Positions 20,730 to 34,292 are shown, counted from the first letter of the stretch. The stretch: 64,000 bases of DNA from Albugo candida (GCA_905220665.1 CAJNAR010000175.1:1-64000), one strand, 5' to 3'. The notes: a model not told the origin generated them from the letters alone. Translations and numbers: made by a program.

Positions 20730-21412
20730 ATGATACGCGAGCTCGATTTGTATCCGTCACAGCCTTTTTTACGATCTGATACAATGATCATTATCAAATT
20801 CGAATTGAAAACATATGTCGACAGATATAATCAGATCAAAGTCAGCAAAAAGCTCGCTGAAGCTATTCAAACGTTTTATTTTCCCTTTGGTCAAGATGCT
20901 GTGCAACTACTGTCCGCACATCATCGTATGCGATCAGTAGGACATCAAGATGATCGTAACGGAAGGAATCGTTGGCGTCAGGACTCGATTTTGGTATCAA
21001 TCACGCGATTGTATCTGGCCGAAGGTGACTATGCTTCTGCTCTCAAGCGAATGAATGAGAATATCAGGCAAAAAAAGGTAAAACGGGAAGAGAGATCTCG
21101 TGAAGAAAGTAATACATTGCATCAAAGGTACACTTTCGTTTATTTGGTGATCTTTCTGGATTCCAAGCTCGAAGTGGGCATTATTTGCATGCATACGATC
21201 AGTGGAAAGAACTCAAGCGCAGTTTGGATATGCAATGGATAAGTTCAATGCAATACATTATCGTGGATTTGTTAATTGGCTGTCTCACTTTCCATAATAT
21301 GGATCCAGACATGCTCAACACGGGAGACTTTCTAAAACAAATTCAAAGTTTGCTCCAAGATCTAAGATATGTGACTATAGAAATCACTGTATCAATTGCG
21401 CAAAGATTGTGA
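20730..21412 (+). pseudogene. Helical-repeat (TPR-like) gene fragment
   Basis: Two plus-strand frames join with one frame change near 21125. The first includes ITRLYLAEGDYASALKRMNE, with the Ala/Gly/Tyr pattern of TPR helix pairs. The second runs YDQWKELKRSLDMQWISSMQ and on for about 75 residues of helix, ending at 21412. There is no conserved start. It looks like an internal piece of a TPR protein such as an APC5- or MAU2-type factor, but I cannot name it. Confidence 0.35.
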
Positions 21413-22490
21413 CACGAAGCCATGAAAATCAAGTTCGATGTCGGCATCGTAGAAGAAAAGAGCATTAGCTGTTAATATCGTTGCCTTCATTACAAGTCTA
21501 AATTGCAGAAAGAGAACATTGTTGAGTGGGATCGTCTCATAAGCATTCTAGAACTACTAAAGACCTGTCATTTCCAAAGAGAAGCAAAACTGAGCGCTAT
21601 AAGCCGTATCGGTAAGGATGAGTTGAGCCCTTTCCGGGATATTAGCGAAGCACGCAGCACTCCAAACCAGGCAAAATAGATTACATTCTGGATGGGTCAA
21701 TTTAATTTAGAATTTTGCACAAGGCAACTGTAGTCTGGATCATGTGGATCATGTTGCCAGACTACTAGCACGTCGAGGCTATCTGGCCACCATCCCGATG
21801 TCATCTATCTACCTTGGATCAACTTCGTAGATTCAAGTGCGCACGCAGCGGCAAAAGAATATGAGAAACAAAAACAATATCAACAAATCTCATTCACAAA
21901 CTCGAGAACGAAGTATTGACGAGGAAGGAATTCGTTCAAACTGGAAAGAGCATAATTGGCTTTACAGCTGCGAGACAGCGACCTTATTAGACAATTATTA
22001 TTGGATTTATGCCAGTCTGATTCTCGGAAAATTATCGTCACACAACCGTGATCATTTGCAACCAATTGCTCCGCATAACGTACACGTTGTCACCAATGAC
22101 CGTGGCCGTGATCACACGCTTCAGTTTTAGGATAGTGTAGCCATGGAAATAACGACTTGGGATGTTTCGGAAGGCTCGAATAAGTTATCGAATTACCCAA
22201 TCGAGTGGTGGTGGTACAATCTGTGGTAAATATAGAAGAAAGAACATGATATGAGAAGCAACAAACATATTTTCCCCCTTACGATCAGTTGATTGAAAAA
22301 GACCACTTCCGTATTCACGAGTTTCACATATGCACAAATCAGACACTCAAATCAAGTGGTGCAAAGCCACGAAAAAAGGCGTCTTGGCTCTGTATCTCAA
22401 AATCTTTAGCGAGTACGTTTTTTTCCAGAAGCTCCAACCTTCGCAGAGATCAAAAGAAGGGCTGGAACTCATAGGGGTGACAATTATCGC
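21413..22490. other. No supported gene
   Basis: Short frames only (for example 21837-22130 plus). Some stretches, such as LLKTCHFQREAKLSAI near 21550, look like continuing remnants of the fragment upstream. Nothing was recognised. Confidence 0.4.
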
Positions 22491-22641
22491 TGATATCCTC
22501 TGTGCTTCTAGCAGATCCTCTTCTACTATTGCTTGGGGTCTGCTATGACCTACTATTCGAAAAAATGTAAAGTTCGTGTATTTAGATCTTCTATCGGCTA
22601 GTAACATTAGACACGATAAAAGATACGCGTAACACACATCA
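22491..22641 (-). mobile_element. Solo LTR of the 54-59 kb Ty3 family, with target-site duplication
   Basis: The reverse complement matches the LTRs at 54328 and 59176 along their length: it begins TGATGTGTGTTACGCG and shares the internal GTCATAGCAGACCCC-type block and GAAGCACAGAGG near the end. The ends form TGAT...ATCA. Both sides are flanked by ATCGC (22486-22490 and 22642-22646), a perfect 5-bp target-site duplication. This fixes the LTR ends and shows the insertion left by LTR-LTR recombination. Confidence 0.88.
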
Positions 22642-23831
22642 ATCGCACATAGACAAGAATACGCTCATGTGATTGTTTTTTGCAGCATTTGTACGAGAGA
22701 GTACATAGTAGCGGTTTATTTGCAGCGTTCAAACGCAGGAATCAATTCAGACGCTTCCATAATGGCAACTTCAACGTGAAACAAATATGTTGCTTGGTTG
22801 CTAAGATTTGCGAGCACTTCACTGTGCTCGTGTTTGATTTCGCAGAGGTGATTTTTTCTTTATTGTTGTATTTCTTGTAGATATCCCACCACAACTCACA
22901 TCAAACTTGGCAAATACTAATGCCGCCGGTGATAGAAGGCTAATGCGGTGGAATCCTATTGATGAGCCTTAAAGAGATCGTGACGTTATAATTTACAGAC
23001 GCAATAAGCGGTGAAAACTCGATCAAGAGTGATGCTACATATACAGCCTGAAAAGACCAAATTCTCCTCTCACTAAGCTGTTAAGTCGGACTTGTGGAGC
23101 TGGGGTGTGTGCCTACCAGCCAATGAGTTCTAATCTTGGCATTCCGCTCATTACCTAACAATGTATCAACATTCATTTGTTCGGTCAAATGGTCATAGAA
23201 CGCTTCTTTTATTCAAGAAACTCCCAAGCCACAATTGAAAGCTGTTTACACGCTCGCGATAAGGCTTTGAAGAAAAAGAAGAGTCCGTGCACTTGTTGGA
23301 GCTTGTTCAGGACCTTTGAAAACGTTAAACACAATGAGAATTTGAGATCATCACAAATAAATATATTAGTATATCTGGGCGCGCACTTCTATATTCGTGC
23401 AAAAATGGGGGGAATTTCCACAGTATTTGTCGACACTGGAGGAGGCTGAAGCTTTTGTGCGGAGTCATTTGAAGCATTTACAGCTGTACGTTCAATCCTT
23501 CGTCGCTATATGCTTCATGCTATCCTATCATCCTCACTACGTATAAATGCCAACAACAACAACAAAAGACAGAAACCGTTTCGAGTATTTTCGTAGCATC
23601 GTACAAGCTATCGAGCAACTCATACTGTTACCTCAAAGCTAGACTCACTAAACATTTTCGTTGTCATCGATGTTTGCTTTCGTATTCGTTATCGTCTGCA
23701 CAGTCTCTTCCCTCACTGGTGGTCAAAATCCTTCGGATAGATTAATTTTTTTCCGACTTATAGAAATTCGTTCTTGCTGTTGTATCGACAAAACAAAGCG
23801 AATGTCAATTTTCGACTGTATCCCAACAGAT
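22642..23831. other. Scattered coding remnants, unidentified
   Basis: Plus-strand stretches such as LEEAEAFVRSHLKHLQLYVQ (about 23420-23480) and a hydrophobic frame at 23661 look protein-like but are short and out of frame with each other. No family was recognised. Confidence 0.3.
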
Positions 23832-24540
23832 CTATGTGTTTAGTTCATCTATGTGCATATTGTACACTTGGACGAAATCTCGATAAGCGGTGTAAATGTC
23901 GACAGCTTCGAAGCCTTTGATGTCGATTCTCTGTACATTGAGGTGATTTTTCGCTTCGTATGGAATTTCTAATGTCGCGAGATCGATGTGTTTCCAAACA
24001 CATTCATGATGATAGATGTATACACGTAAAGAACGAATTATGACGGAAAGTAAGTTCCAGCGACTTGAGAGGGGTAGCTCTTCCAAGAAGTAAAATGAGC
24101 TGCTGAGGGAATAGCCCGGTGGAAATTTAAAATGTCAATTGACCCGCACATAAAATGCTAGCCGCGTCACGTTTCAGATCAAAATATGTCGAGATCACGT
24201 GTTTCACTGACACACACTTTGTATCCTCTTCCATGATATCGCTTCTGAATGCTTTTAAGACCAGTAAATACTCAGATGGAAACCGACAAAAACGTGCGCG
24301 ACCTCGTCAAGAGCACGAAGCGCAGCGGGGTGTTCCGAGTGCGTGAATCACGTGCTGAGTCTCTTTTGAAAGATTTAGTGGCGCTTGTGTACTACTGCGC
24401 GGCTCCGGTCGATTCGACTCGAGCTCGTGTAGACGCTGTTGTAACTGAGTGACCATATTCTGATTCTTGGAGGACGCTCTGAGACGTTGGAGCTCACTTG
24501 CCTGAATATGTAGTATACAGATAGACGCTTTGGACCTCAA
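23832..24540 (-). pseudogene. Unidentified decayed minus-strand remnant
   Basis: Minus-strand pieces are 24540-24307, a short coiled coil (ELQRLRASSKNQNMVTQLQQ) ending in a CxxC, and 24086-23832 (IYHHECVWKHIDLATLEIPY and following). They are separated by stops and frame changes. They may be the end of the gene whose OSBP-like domain lies just upstream on the same strand (24722-25870), or a separate gene. Confidence 0.3.
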
Positions 24541-24721
24541 CGTATTGCCAACAAGTACATATGTTTAAAGACCTGTGCAGCTCGATCAGCTTGAAGCAGT
24601 CCATTAGAAAGCATTGTGTATGAGATAATGGTGCCAAAAGAAAGTCAGATCTCGTTCGTACTCAGCTTTGTAAATGCTAGAGATCATGAAAAAATCAAAC
24701 CGAACGCAAGTACAATTGTCT

Positions 24722-25870
24722 TTACTTCCACGATTGCGTGAAGGCTGATAGAGTATTGCACACAATAGTGCGCTGCATGATCAGTCTGCAATGTCCAATA
24801 CTTTGGCGGTGGTCCCTCTCTTCGTAAACTTTGGTCAGCTCGCTGCAGTACTTCCAGACTGATCTTCCATTCCAAACCTTATGCAATACATTTTTTGCCA
24901 AGTATTGAAGGTTCCCACGATATGGCGAATCTGACGGAAATAAGTTATCCGCACTAGGTCTTACTGTCCAGTCGCATTCGTTTTGCTGTCGATTCCAACA
25001 TACATGTCCAGATAAGTTAATCTCCTCAAGCCAGGAACCTGCAATTTGATAAATTTCCACGTGGATTCCGCGTTCACAATACTTCCTCGGACACAACTAG
25101 CCGGCGTCTTGGACGTGTGGAATATCCCAAACATGTCTTCCTCCTTATCTAAAATTGAACTTGAACCCACAGCACCGGCAGTAGTTTCGATCTTCAAAGG
25201 TCGGAACACGCGCAAATTCAACGGTCCGATCACCCGATAGAAATCCACCGCCGATAATGTGCGGCAATGTTTAGTGAATGGACGTGCCGTCTTCGAAAGT
25301 CATACGAATAGGACCTTTGGTGGCTTGTATCACACATTCGACTTTATCCTGCCAGTAGCAGCCCAGAGAATGTGACCATCGATCGTAAAGATGGATCCAA
25401 CCAGTTTAAAATTACTGGCGGAAGGAAGGTGGCTTGTATTTTTGCATGCGCCATCTGTCCTATCTTTCAAATCTTTCGGTATGTTTTGTCCAAAGTTGGC
25501 TTTAAGGGTTTGAGCTGTCCTAAACCATGATGAAGGCCGGCAAATACAATCACGTGCTTGAGCCGTTCTAATGGATTAGTTTTCTTTGTTGCTTCTTTTG
25601 AGTAATGTAGGAGCATCGAGGAAGAGATCAATGATGCATTATAACTTGGTACTTGGATCAGAGATTCGAACGGGAAGAGATAAATTCACTGCGGGTTTCC
25701 ACTCCAAAATCTTCGTACCTGCTGACTTGATGACGTCTTAGAGATCACCACTTTGCTTTCTTGCAACTTGCTTGTGGATGAGTTTGAGAACGCCGGTCGG
25801 AAGCTTTTCCATACTGTCTAGATATGTTCTAATATGGCATTTTGCGTTTCGTTTGTGCAATTCTGAAATT
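24722..25870 (-). pseudogene. OSBP-related protein (ORP, lipid-transfer) pseudogene
   Basis: Reading the minus strand, landmarks of the oxysterol-binding domain come in family order but in changing frames: an entry segment VNLSLPVRISDPSTKLQ-like (about 25690), PLERLKHVIVFAGLHHGL (about 25560; family pattern 'DPxERMxxVxxF'), a DGxxxxSGxILA-type strand (about 25380), GPIRMTFEDG and LPHIIGG (about 25310-25240; the family's 'xHNxIxG' region) and a final SVWKYCSELTKVYEERDH (about 24840; family 'LWxxVxxAxxxxDxxxA'). At least four frame changes and several stops interrupt it. Functional ORPs move sterols or phosphoinositides at membrane contacts; this copy cannot encode one. The assignment rests on pattern order, not on a database search. 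Confidence 0.55.
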
Positions 25871-25911
25871 GTCTCCTCGGCTTGTTGTCGCCGACATCAC
25901 ACTCCGCGTCA

Positions 25912-26339
25912 CTATAATTTTTTCTGTCGCACTTTAACCATTCTCCAAAAGACCGTCACGGCCACATAGAGCGACTTGAGAGACGTATAAGCGCAGTAGC
26001 ACCCAACATGCAAGCAGGTCTGTAGAATATCCTCTTTGGTAGAAGAAGGAAGCCATACTTTAATGTCAATGTCGGTGACAAACGTGCAAAGCGTGCGCCC
26101 CAACTCGACAAGTTCCAGATGCCATCCACTGAGCGATATAATCGCACGAACGATATCCCAGCAACCAGATTTGACAGTGGGCGAAGTACTAATGCGTCCC
26201 GAGGCTTACCGAGCCAACATTGAAAGACAACGAACACCAACATGACCAAGAGCGACGATGCTGATGCTAAATCGCTTCGTAAAAAGACATTCTTCGCCAT
26301 GAAAACACTCAGCGCTGCTCGATGAAAATCTGGCTTCAA
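25912..26339 (-). pseudogene. Unidentified remnant upstream of the ORP pseudogene
   Basis: Minus-strand frames 26339-25956 and 26103-25912 overlap. Segments such as WHLELVELGRTLCTFVTDID and KVWLPSSTKEDILQTCLHVG look like real protein. They could be the N-terminal part of the ORP gene (a region ahead of the lipid-binding domain) or an unrelated gene. Confidence 0.3.
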
Positions 26340-29300
26340 TAGCTCAAAGCTACTCGCTGATCACCCAACCTCCTTCATACCAGATCCTAAAGCTACGCTT
26401 CTCGTGCTGTTCCTGCTAAAAAGCGTACTTTTATTATCAAGTACTTGGTATTTTTTTTAGTGAAAACTACTTGTAATTGTCATAACATAGTCTGTCATGA
26501 TAACGTACGGTGTAAAGGATATGAGGACTAAGTGCGGGTTTTGGTACTACTGTATTGCAATCAAACTAGCTTAATGGTTTGGCTACAGCATACTTATAGG
26601 GGTCTTTTAGCGTCGATGAGAACAAGCTACTACATTTGCAGTGATCAAAGAAATGAAATCATGATTTCAACTTTCTGGCAGCAAACCATTATATAATATA
26701 AGATATGCAATTAGCTCGACAACGCCATTGCATTAAGAATCCGTGTTTGCATTTGTCTAAGCAAGTGCTTCTAACCAATTCTAATGAGGAGAGTGAGCTT
26801 TCACCAGAGCGTGTTGCTATGTCTCAGAAAAGACACTGATTTTGTGAGACACAACAGGTATTGTGTTTGGGACAAAGAAAAAGTTAAATTCTCGAAAATC
26901 TTGTTTTTTAAGTTTCCTTTCCCTCTTTTTATTAAACGACAACATGTATTGGATGAAATGGTGTGCGATTCAATCATGTTCAATTTCTCCAACATAAGTG
27001 CTTCAATTGTTTCCGTTAATAAGGCCCACCGGGACCAGGGAAGAAAGGTAATTTTCGCCTAGCAATATCTGGGTTGTTTGCTTGAGCCCTGTTTTCTTCG
27101 GGAGCTATATCCGATGATTGACCGTAACACAAGCTTGCGTGGATTCCAATGCAGATCGCAAGAAACAATTCTTTCTTCATTGGTGCGTTCGAAAAGTGTC
27201 TTCAAAGGGTGTTTCTTCGTGCTGTGGCAACCTCAAATGCCCTCCTAGCTAGTTAAAAAGCACAGATAATGGATAGGAGATGCGTGATGGCTTTTCCCCT
27301 ATATGATTAGGGCAGTGATACTTTTTTTTACCAAATTGCGTGATAAGATTCAACAAGTCCAAGTCGACTCGTTCAGTGTAAACATAAATGAATCCTCTCT
27401 TAACGTACGAAAGGAGTCGTGTCCTTATTATGCATGCACAAACATGTGGGATCACGTCGTTGGGCCATTCAACAAACAGTCAAAATGCGGGAAGGGCCAC
27501 TGTGAATATGAAAATTTGTACACCTAGCCCATAAGAGGACTGAGGGACTTTCCTTTTCCCGCTCTCTTTCATGTCGACCGCACAATATACTCTATATTAA
27601 ACACACACGGTGGTTTCCCGGTAGGAAGATAATTTGCCCTAATTTGCAGCGCGGCCCATTGGCACATCCATTCGGACCAGCATCAACAGAGTAATACGCC
27701 CCAGTCAGCTTGATCGCGCTATTACGAAGAGTTTATGTGACCGGAAAACAAGGTTTCGGGTATGTATGAAAGCTCTGTGAAGGAAAAAATCTTAGCAATT
27801 GGCGGTTTTTATGTTCGCTAAGAATGATAATGAGATCATCCCATGAATACGAGACTACACACATGAACACATCAATTTGGTCGGTCGCGCTATCATCTAC
27901 ATCCTTTCCAACCTATTCGTGCGTGTAAAATGAATGATTGCGCCGTTGATTGGTGCCAAATTTTAGTTCTTGTATGATAGTACAAGGTACAAAAGGAAGT
28001 TACAATCAAGATACACAATACAAAGTTGAAAGCTGAACAAAGTTCTTTTGACTTTTCGAGTTATCGAAAAACTTTCAAGGCGATTTCAAGGAGTGTTTGA
28101 GAGATTAAATGCTTCGGATGCCATCAATTCACCAAACCTACTGTCTTCCTGGAACTTCATGCTTCGGCATATATAGTTTGATCAGCCGTGCTTTGATTCA
28201 GATCAATAGAAGTGCAGGTTACGCGGATATCAACAGTATTGACTTAGCAATCTATGGACTGGTCAGTGGGACGCATCAAGGTGCTCACGCGTATTTCTTG
28301 ACCAATCTACCGAGGACGGCATTGTAGTAGCGATCTTAGTTTTCCTCCAAGAGTACCTTGAAAATCGGCTTTCTGTACCGCATTCGTAAGAGATTATACA
28401 AAGTATCCTTTGCAGCATGAGAGGCAGAACGCTTCCACAACCGTGTGCTCGATTGCATCATAGAGAAATGTAGAATTTGGACGAAAACTGTATGGCTGTA
28501 TAGAGATAAAAAGCTTACTGAAAACAGCTCTATTCGAACTTTTGAAACGGAAGCCCATTCGAGCACACTACAGCGGCACGGCGTACTATGCTCAAGGATC
28601 GTGTAGTTACCAAGCGAATTGTTGAGATATAAGTACAGTTAAGAATTTTTGACGCGATATACTCTTGAAAACACATCTGGTGGCGGTCTTAGAACCTGTA
28701 ATTCATTTTTTGACGATCTAACACCGGAGAAAGCATAAGGAAGCTGGCTAATCTGGAGTTGAGTTTGTTAGAGCGCTGCAGATATTAATGTGCAGCTCTG
28801 AGCTCTGATAATATGCTGGGCACGCAATATTGCATTTCCTGAAACTACCGCAATACCTGGACTATAAGACACAGGACAACCCCACGCTCATGTGCTTTCG
28901 CTTGCATGTTCGCTTCGTATGATCTTATAGAGGTACATGGAGCAATTACTATTTTTGCTGAAATATAGTAATAGAAAAAAACTTTCTCCAGCTATGTCAA
29001 ATCGATTAGCATTGTAAACAAGCGTGTTAGAAGCTGCATACGACGTGGTGAGGTGTGACACATCCATCGCTGTGAAAAGATTAGGTGATCACGTCACAAG
29101 GAAAGAGAATCCAATCAACCCTTCGATAGAGTGAACAGATATGCGATGTTTTTTCAAAATAACGCATCAGCTCGTATGCTAGCTAGGCTTATGCTTTCTC
29201 TACATCTATGGACGAGTAGCTTTATATGAAAACTTGTCAGAGATTTATAGTGACGTATCGGTGTAAACCGTCAATCTAGATTGTTGGAGAAACAAACAGC

Positions 29301-29882
29301 TACAGTGTATATATATTTGTATACAAGTGTATAGTTAACGATGTAACTTGTACCTGTGCCCTTCATTACAGTCGCTTTACTATTACGCGACGATAAAATC
29401 GAAGGCTATTTTATCAGCTTACGGCCACACTGCCCGCTGTAGTAAAGTATAGTTCTAAGCGGATAAAGCCATGTAGATCCATTCTAGCACGTCTAACACA
29501 TACATAGAACAAGAGAAATGAAATCAGCAGAATAGCTTTACAGTACAATATTTTACAAGCGTGGCCGCAATGGTACCATTTTAATGATTTGGCAGAGGAA
29601 TTAATTCAAAGTGATCGGAAAGAGACAATACTCATAAGAGCGGAAATACAATCGACATCATCTGTCAGATCGTACATCTCCTTAGCAGTAAGCTTCGAAG
29701 TAGGCTGAACAAGCTTTGGAGACAATATTCGTACGATGTGTTTCCTTGTAAAGAGAGTGTTGGTTGCCAAGTATACTGCTCGACTCAGCCAAAAGACATT
29801 GGATCTATGTATGGGTCGACAGCGAGCTCATCTGATTCCATAGTCAATCGCTGTTTTGATCGCTTTTGCCGCCGTCGATAAG
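26340..29882. other. No supported gene
   Basis: AT-rich DNA with only short frames (26784-27062 and 27303-27527 plus; 28109-28566 both strands). A few bases before 29883 may still belong to the NUP96 remnant. I see no repeats, transposon motifs or RNA genes. Confidence 0.5.
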
Positions 29883-32800
29883 TTAATTCGCATGGAAGAT
29901 ACGCACGCCGCTGTATGATTCATCTAAATCTGGTGCGATCTCAGTACACACTCTCAAGCTCATAAGCCTAAGCTCCATTCCCTGTGGCTTGCAAGCGACC
30001 ATACGGTGGGCTTGCTCGAGACGTAAAAATTCAAGCCAGAGGCCACTACCAAGATAACATTCACAGCGATTTTCACAACGGTATTGATAAAGCAAAAGGT
30101 TCCGTTTCTTCGAGTAATTGCAGGAGTACTTGCTTGTCGTTGCTAAAAAGACATTCGGGTGGCGATGTGTTTGATCAAAACAGAATGAGCTTCATTATAC
30201 ATTTCGGCAGCTATCCAGTGACCAATTTCCAATAATATGCATTTTTGTATCGCTCAAGTCGATTCAATCCAATGCACAGGTATCTTCAGTTTCCGCATCA
30301 GATTTTCCAATTGTTCCTCAGCCATTTGCGCTATATCGCACGAATGTCGAAGCAATACAACTCGGCAAGTGGTTTCACGTTCTACAGATTAGAGTTGTTC
30401 AATGTCACGTACAAGCCACAACTCATTTCCTTCGAGTTGCAAGATTAAATTCTAATACAAATGGAATTCCCACGCATAATTGAGTTGGTACTCGAGCGTA
30501 CGTAAGATACTGTTCAGATGCCAACTCATTTCATAATCAAGGTAGGCGGAAGTGCCACGTAAAAGTCCAGTTGGTGATAGTACATTACACAACGCAACAG
30601 GTTGTTCGGCATACAGCTTCTATTCATCCGCCAATTCTCTTGACTCCACAAAGCCTGTACAACTTTCCATAGTACTACGATATGACGCTCCACTTTAGAC
30701 TGTGTGAGTCTCTGTCATGATCGATGAATGTGCAGTACTGCTGTAGAGCGTGCGTGGCACCAATTCTTGAAGCTATTTGAAACTGCGGACTTGGACACTT
30801 GTCATTTCTGTGGTCCAAGTTGTTGGTGTCGCCATTTTGTAATGCTGACGCAGTAGCGCTCGAAAAAGCAGTACATTCGTAGTGCAGCTCAATTGAATCA
30901 CGCAATCTGTCACATCTCGCGGTATTAAAACTGTTTTTTGATTAATTTGCGAAAAGAGTGCGATCGACACAATTGCATACGACGGATTGGATTCAAATGT
31001 GTTGGGGAATGCGATCAGTTTGCGACAATATGCCACTTCACCTCGAGATCCCCACGAACAGCGGAAGGAACGAGCCATAAAGAGTCCACCATCCCACTCA
31101 TATGCGGGTGATAGCTATTCTGGCACAAGTTGTCTGGATTCAAAATTCAATCCCCAAGGTTTGTACTCGTGACGTGCTCCTATGCTTTCGGTTTCGCAGG
31201 AGATAAACTCGACCATCCTAGCGGAGTCAGAATCTTCATCCTCGGGCTCAAGATGACTGCAGGATTCTCTCGAGGTATTTCACTTGGTCGTGCCTTGTTC
31301 CAAAAATGTTTTGGGATCAGTACTCTGAAAGGAGTCCGTTTGCATGGGCTGACGGACAGACATATCCATCATAAACTTTTTTATTGTTGTCTGATGCTGT
31401 TCAATCCGCGTTGTATGCTTCTCCGTACGAAAGAGACGCCTTATTGGTGGAATGGCAAGTTTGAGTCGCTTTTGTGGAAAGCCGACAGAGGAAGCCATAG
31501 AATGATCATTGCAATTTCCAAAGGCTTCTCACAATATTTCGGCGAATCCTCTCTTGTCTGATCGCTACCTTCATCCATTACTGTCTCTTCTTCCTTGTCT
31601 TTGATTCCATACCGAATGAAATGCTCTACTCGGAAACGCAATATTCCAACTTTGTACAATAAACTTTGCATCCATTTCGTTTGTCCGTTGTACTACGCGT
31701 TCTTCGTATCGTTTTACCGAAGTCGGGTCCTTCACCTTCGGTGGAAAAGGTCCCCAATCGCACGCTTATTCATCCACTTGAGGGGTGGATGCTTCTCCTC
31801 ATTATCTTTGCACATCATAACCTCTTCTTCTCGAATATCCCATGTTCATCGAGATTCAGGTTCCGAATGTCTGTGAGCCCAATCCATTTCACCGATCCAA
31901 GTTTGTGACGGCCCACAGTGAATGATCTGACTTGTGCCAATTACTAGTCACTCTTTCGGCAGATGTGGTCGTAAGGACAACAGTTTGATAGCCTGATTTC
32001 GTCTGAATCAGACACGCCAGGCTTTTTTTTCGGTGCGGTAAGCATCGTTGGTGTCACGAATCGTCGATGACAAGAACTCGTCATGTGTTAGAAACTGGTC
32101 GGTTCTCGAGGTGTACTTGAGAAAATCCCATCCTCCTTTCCCGATATACTTTTCGATTTGTCTTCGTCGGCAGCAATGATGTCAATAACGCCACCAATTT
32201 GTAGTTGCAGTGATTTCTCAGGTGTCCTCGGAGTCGAGTACTTTTCCTCGACAGACGTATAGAATCTGTCGAGCGGATTGCTCCCCAATATGCTTTGTAA
32301 TGCGATTCTTCGTATCGTCCAACTTTTCATAACGGGAGAGGCCACGCAAGAATGGAGAATTCTCCGCGCCATACTGAGTCGCATTGGGCCATTCGGTGAT
32401 AGCGTCTACGATCGCTGCAACCTTTTCGACAATCCTATTCGCATGCCTCACGGAATCGCTATTGTCGATGATTGAATTTCTTCCATGATCTTCGGAATTG
32501 TGAGCTTAGCGGAAGAGAATCAACACTATTTCTCACATGACTCATCCTCGATGCTGAAGCTGAGGTTGAATAGAGTACCTTGGTCTCGGGAGTTTCAAAT
32601 AGCGGTCCACAAAAGCGGACGTTGAGAGGCGATGCTGATGATGGTGTAGTGATACATTCACGTCTCAGCCCACATCAACAGCAAAGGAATGCACTCGAGA
32701 CAATGTCGAAAAAGAGATTCGACCCTACTTTGATCGCTTTGACGGTTTGATTCAGTACGCCATCTCCATATGACCCAGATCCATACAAATTGATTTCGGA

Positions 32801-33658
32801 TGTAGCATTCCGTCCAGCCGGTTGGGCGTTGGATGCCATATTGTTCTTACAAGGAGTATTCCCACATGTGTTACTGCCAAAGCCAGCGAACGCGGACGGA
32901 GCGGAACTCTCAGGTACACCTGATCCAAGACCAAAATCCAAAGCACTCGAACTTACTCCAAAAGCCGATCCGCTGCCTTGTCCGAAAATTGCCGGTGCCA
33001 AATCCCGAGCCAAACGACACAGAATTTGTAAGTGAGCCACTAAAAGTATCCGAATTGCCAAATATTCCAGTCGAATTCGTATCCGTTGAACGGATCAGAC
33101 CTCCAGACTTTGCGGCGTTGAAAAAGCTGGTTGTAGTGGTTGCCGTCGCATTTGATTGACGGCCAAACCCTCCAAAGCCTGTACTCGTCGCACCAAACAT
33201 TGACGACCCGCTCGTAAGAGATGGTTCGGTAGCACCGAAAGCGCCAAATATGGTTGTGGTTGGAGGTTTGGCAGCATTAGTTGCTGCAAAGTTGAAAGCT
33301 GTGTTTCCTGTCGTATCACCACTGTCGTACTCGTTGCTCCAAACGCATTTCTAAAGGCTCCACAACTGAATCCAATATTGGTTCCCAATCCCTTGAACTC
33401 AGACACTGAGACTTGAAGCTTCGGTAGCTTTGGATCAAAAATCGGTTTTTCTAATAAACGAAATCGTGTCGGAGCGAGCGATAGGTCTCGCTGTTCCACG
33501 TCAAGTCGAAATACTTGTTGGAGATAAAGACGCATGCACCACTTGTCTTTGATGACAGCACCACCATCAAACAATTCATCGTGAAATGGTGTCGGTTTTC
33601 CCAAACGCATAATCTGAATCTTTGACGCACACTTTACGTCACTTGGGATAGTAAGCAT
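29883..33658 (-). pseudogene. NUP98-NUP96 nucleoporin precursor pseudogene
   Basis: On the minus strand, domains come in the order of the NUP98-NUP96 fusion. FG/GFG-rich repeats (33400-32700, e.g. FGATSTGFGGFG, FGSGFGTGNF) are followed by a linker (32500-32090) and the autoproteolytic domain, with VRSFTVGRHKLGSVKW (about 31900) and FRVEHFIRYGIKDKEEE (about 31620). Then comes the start of NUP96, GLFMARSFRCSWG (about 31070), and NUP96 helices including LKIPVHWIE and GHWIAAEMYNEAHSVLIKHI (about 30150-30300). Domains change frame repeatedly and contain stops. The HFS self-cleavage motif reads HFI. A functional copy would be a nuclear-pore scaffold and FG component, essential in eukaryotes, so an intact gene must exist elsewhere. 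Confidence 0.7.
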
Positions 33659-34292
33659 ATAAGCTTCAACTCCATATCCATTATTTACTTCGGTGCCCCG
33701 TCGAACTACTTTAAATGATCATCGATGGCGTCAAACACTGAGCCAGTCATTCAGTCACAACGCCTTTCGCCAAATTCAACCGTGGCAGTAGGGTACAAAG
33801 AGATGGCTTTCAGACGGAGCATTACCATTCGAGCCATACGCTCCTGGTACGGGGTAGATCAGATATCGATACTATAATTGGCGCCGCTGTGATTCTTGTG
33901 GACGATACGATCGAAAGTATGAACATCCTGGCCCACTAACGAGGTGCTCGGAAAGTGAATTGCTTTGTATCAAATCTCTTCGTGGAATGAAAGCCGTAAA
34001 CTATATGCGACTAAAGCCCAGTTGCGCAACCCAACGTCGTTAGTACTTGACTATAACATCAAGGGACCGACACGTGTCATCGAGGTGGAGCAAAAACGCT
34101 ATCAGTAATCTCTATACTCGCTATATCGAATCAAGTCGAGGATCACAGAGCACACTCCTACATCGACACGACTTGATCAAAGAAGGATACAAACACATCC
34201 ATTGAACAATCTTTTATCATCAGAATGCACGCCTCGCTACCTAATTGTATTTTGGATATGACGCTGTCCTAGGACTACAAACAAGTGTATAG
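33659..34292. other. Spacer, no supported gene
   Basis: No frame of interest occurs between the NUP98-like remnant and the homeobox gene. Both neighbours are on the minus strand. Confidence 0.5.
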
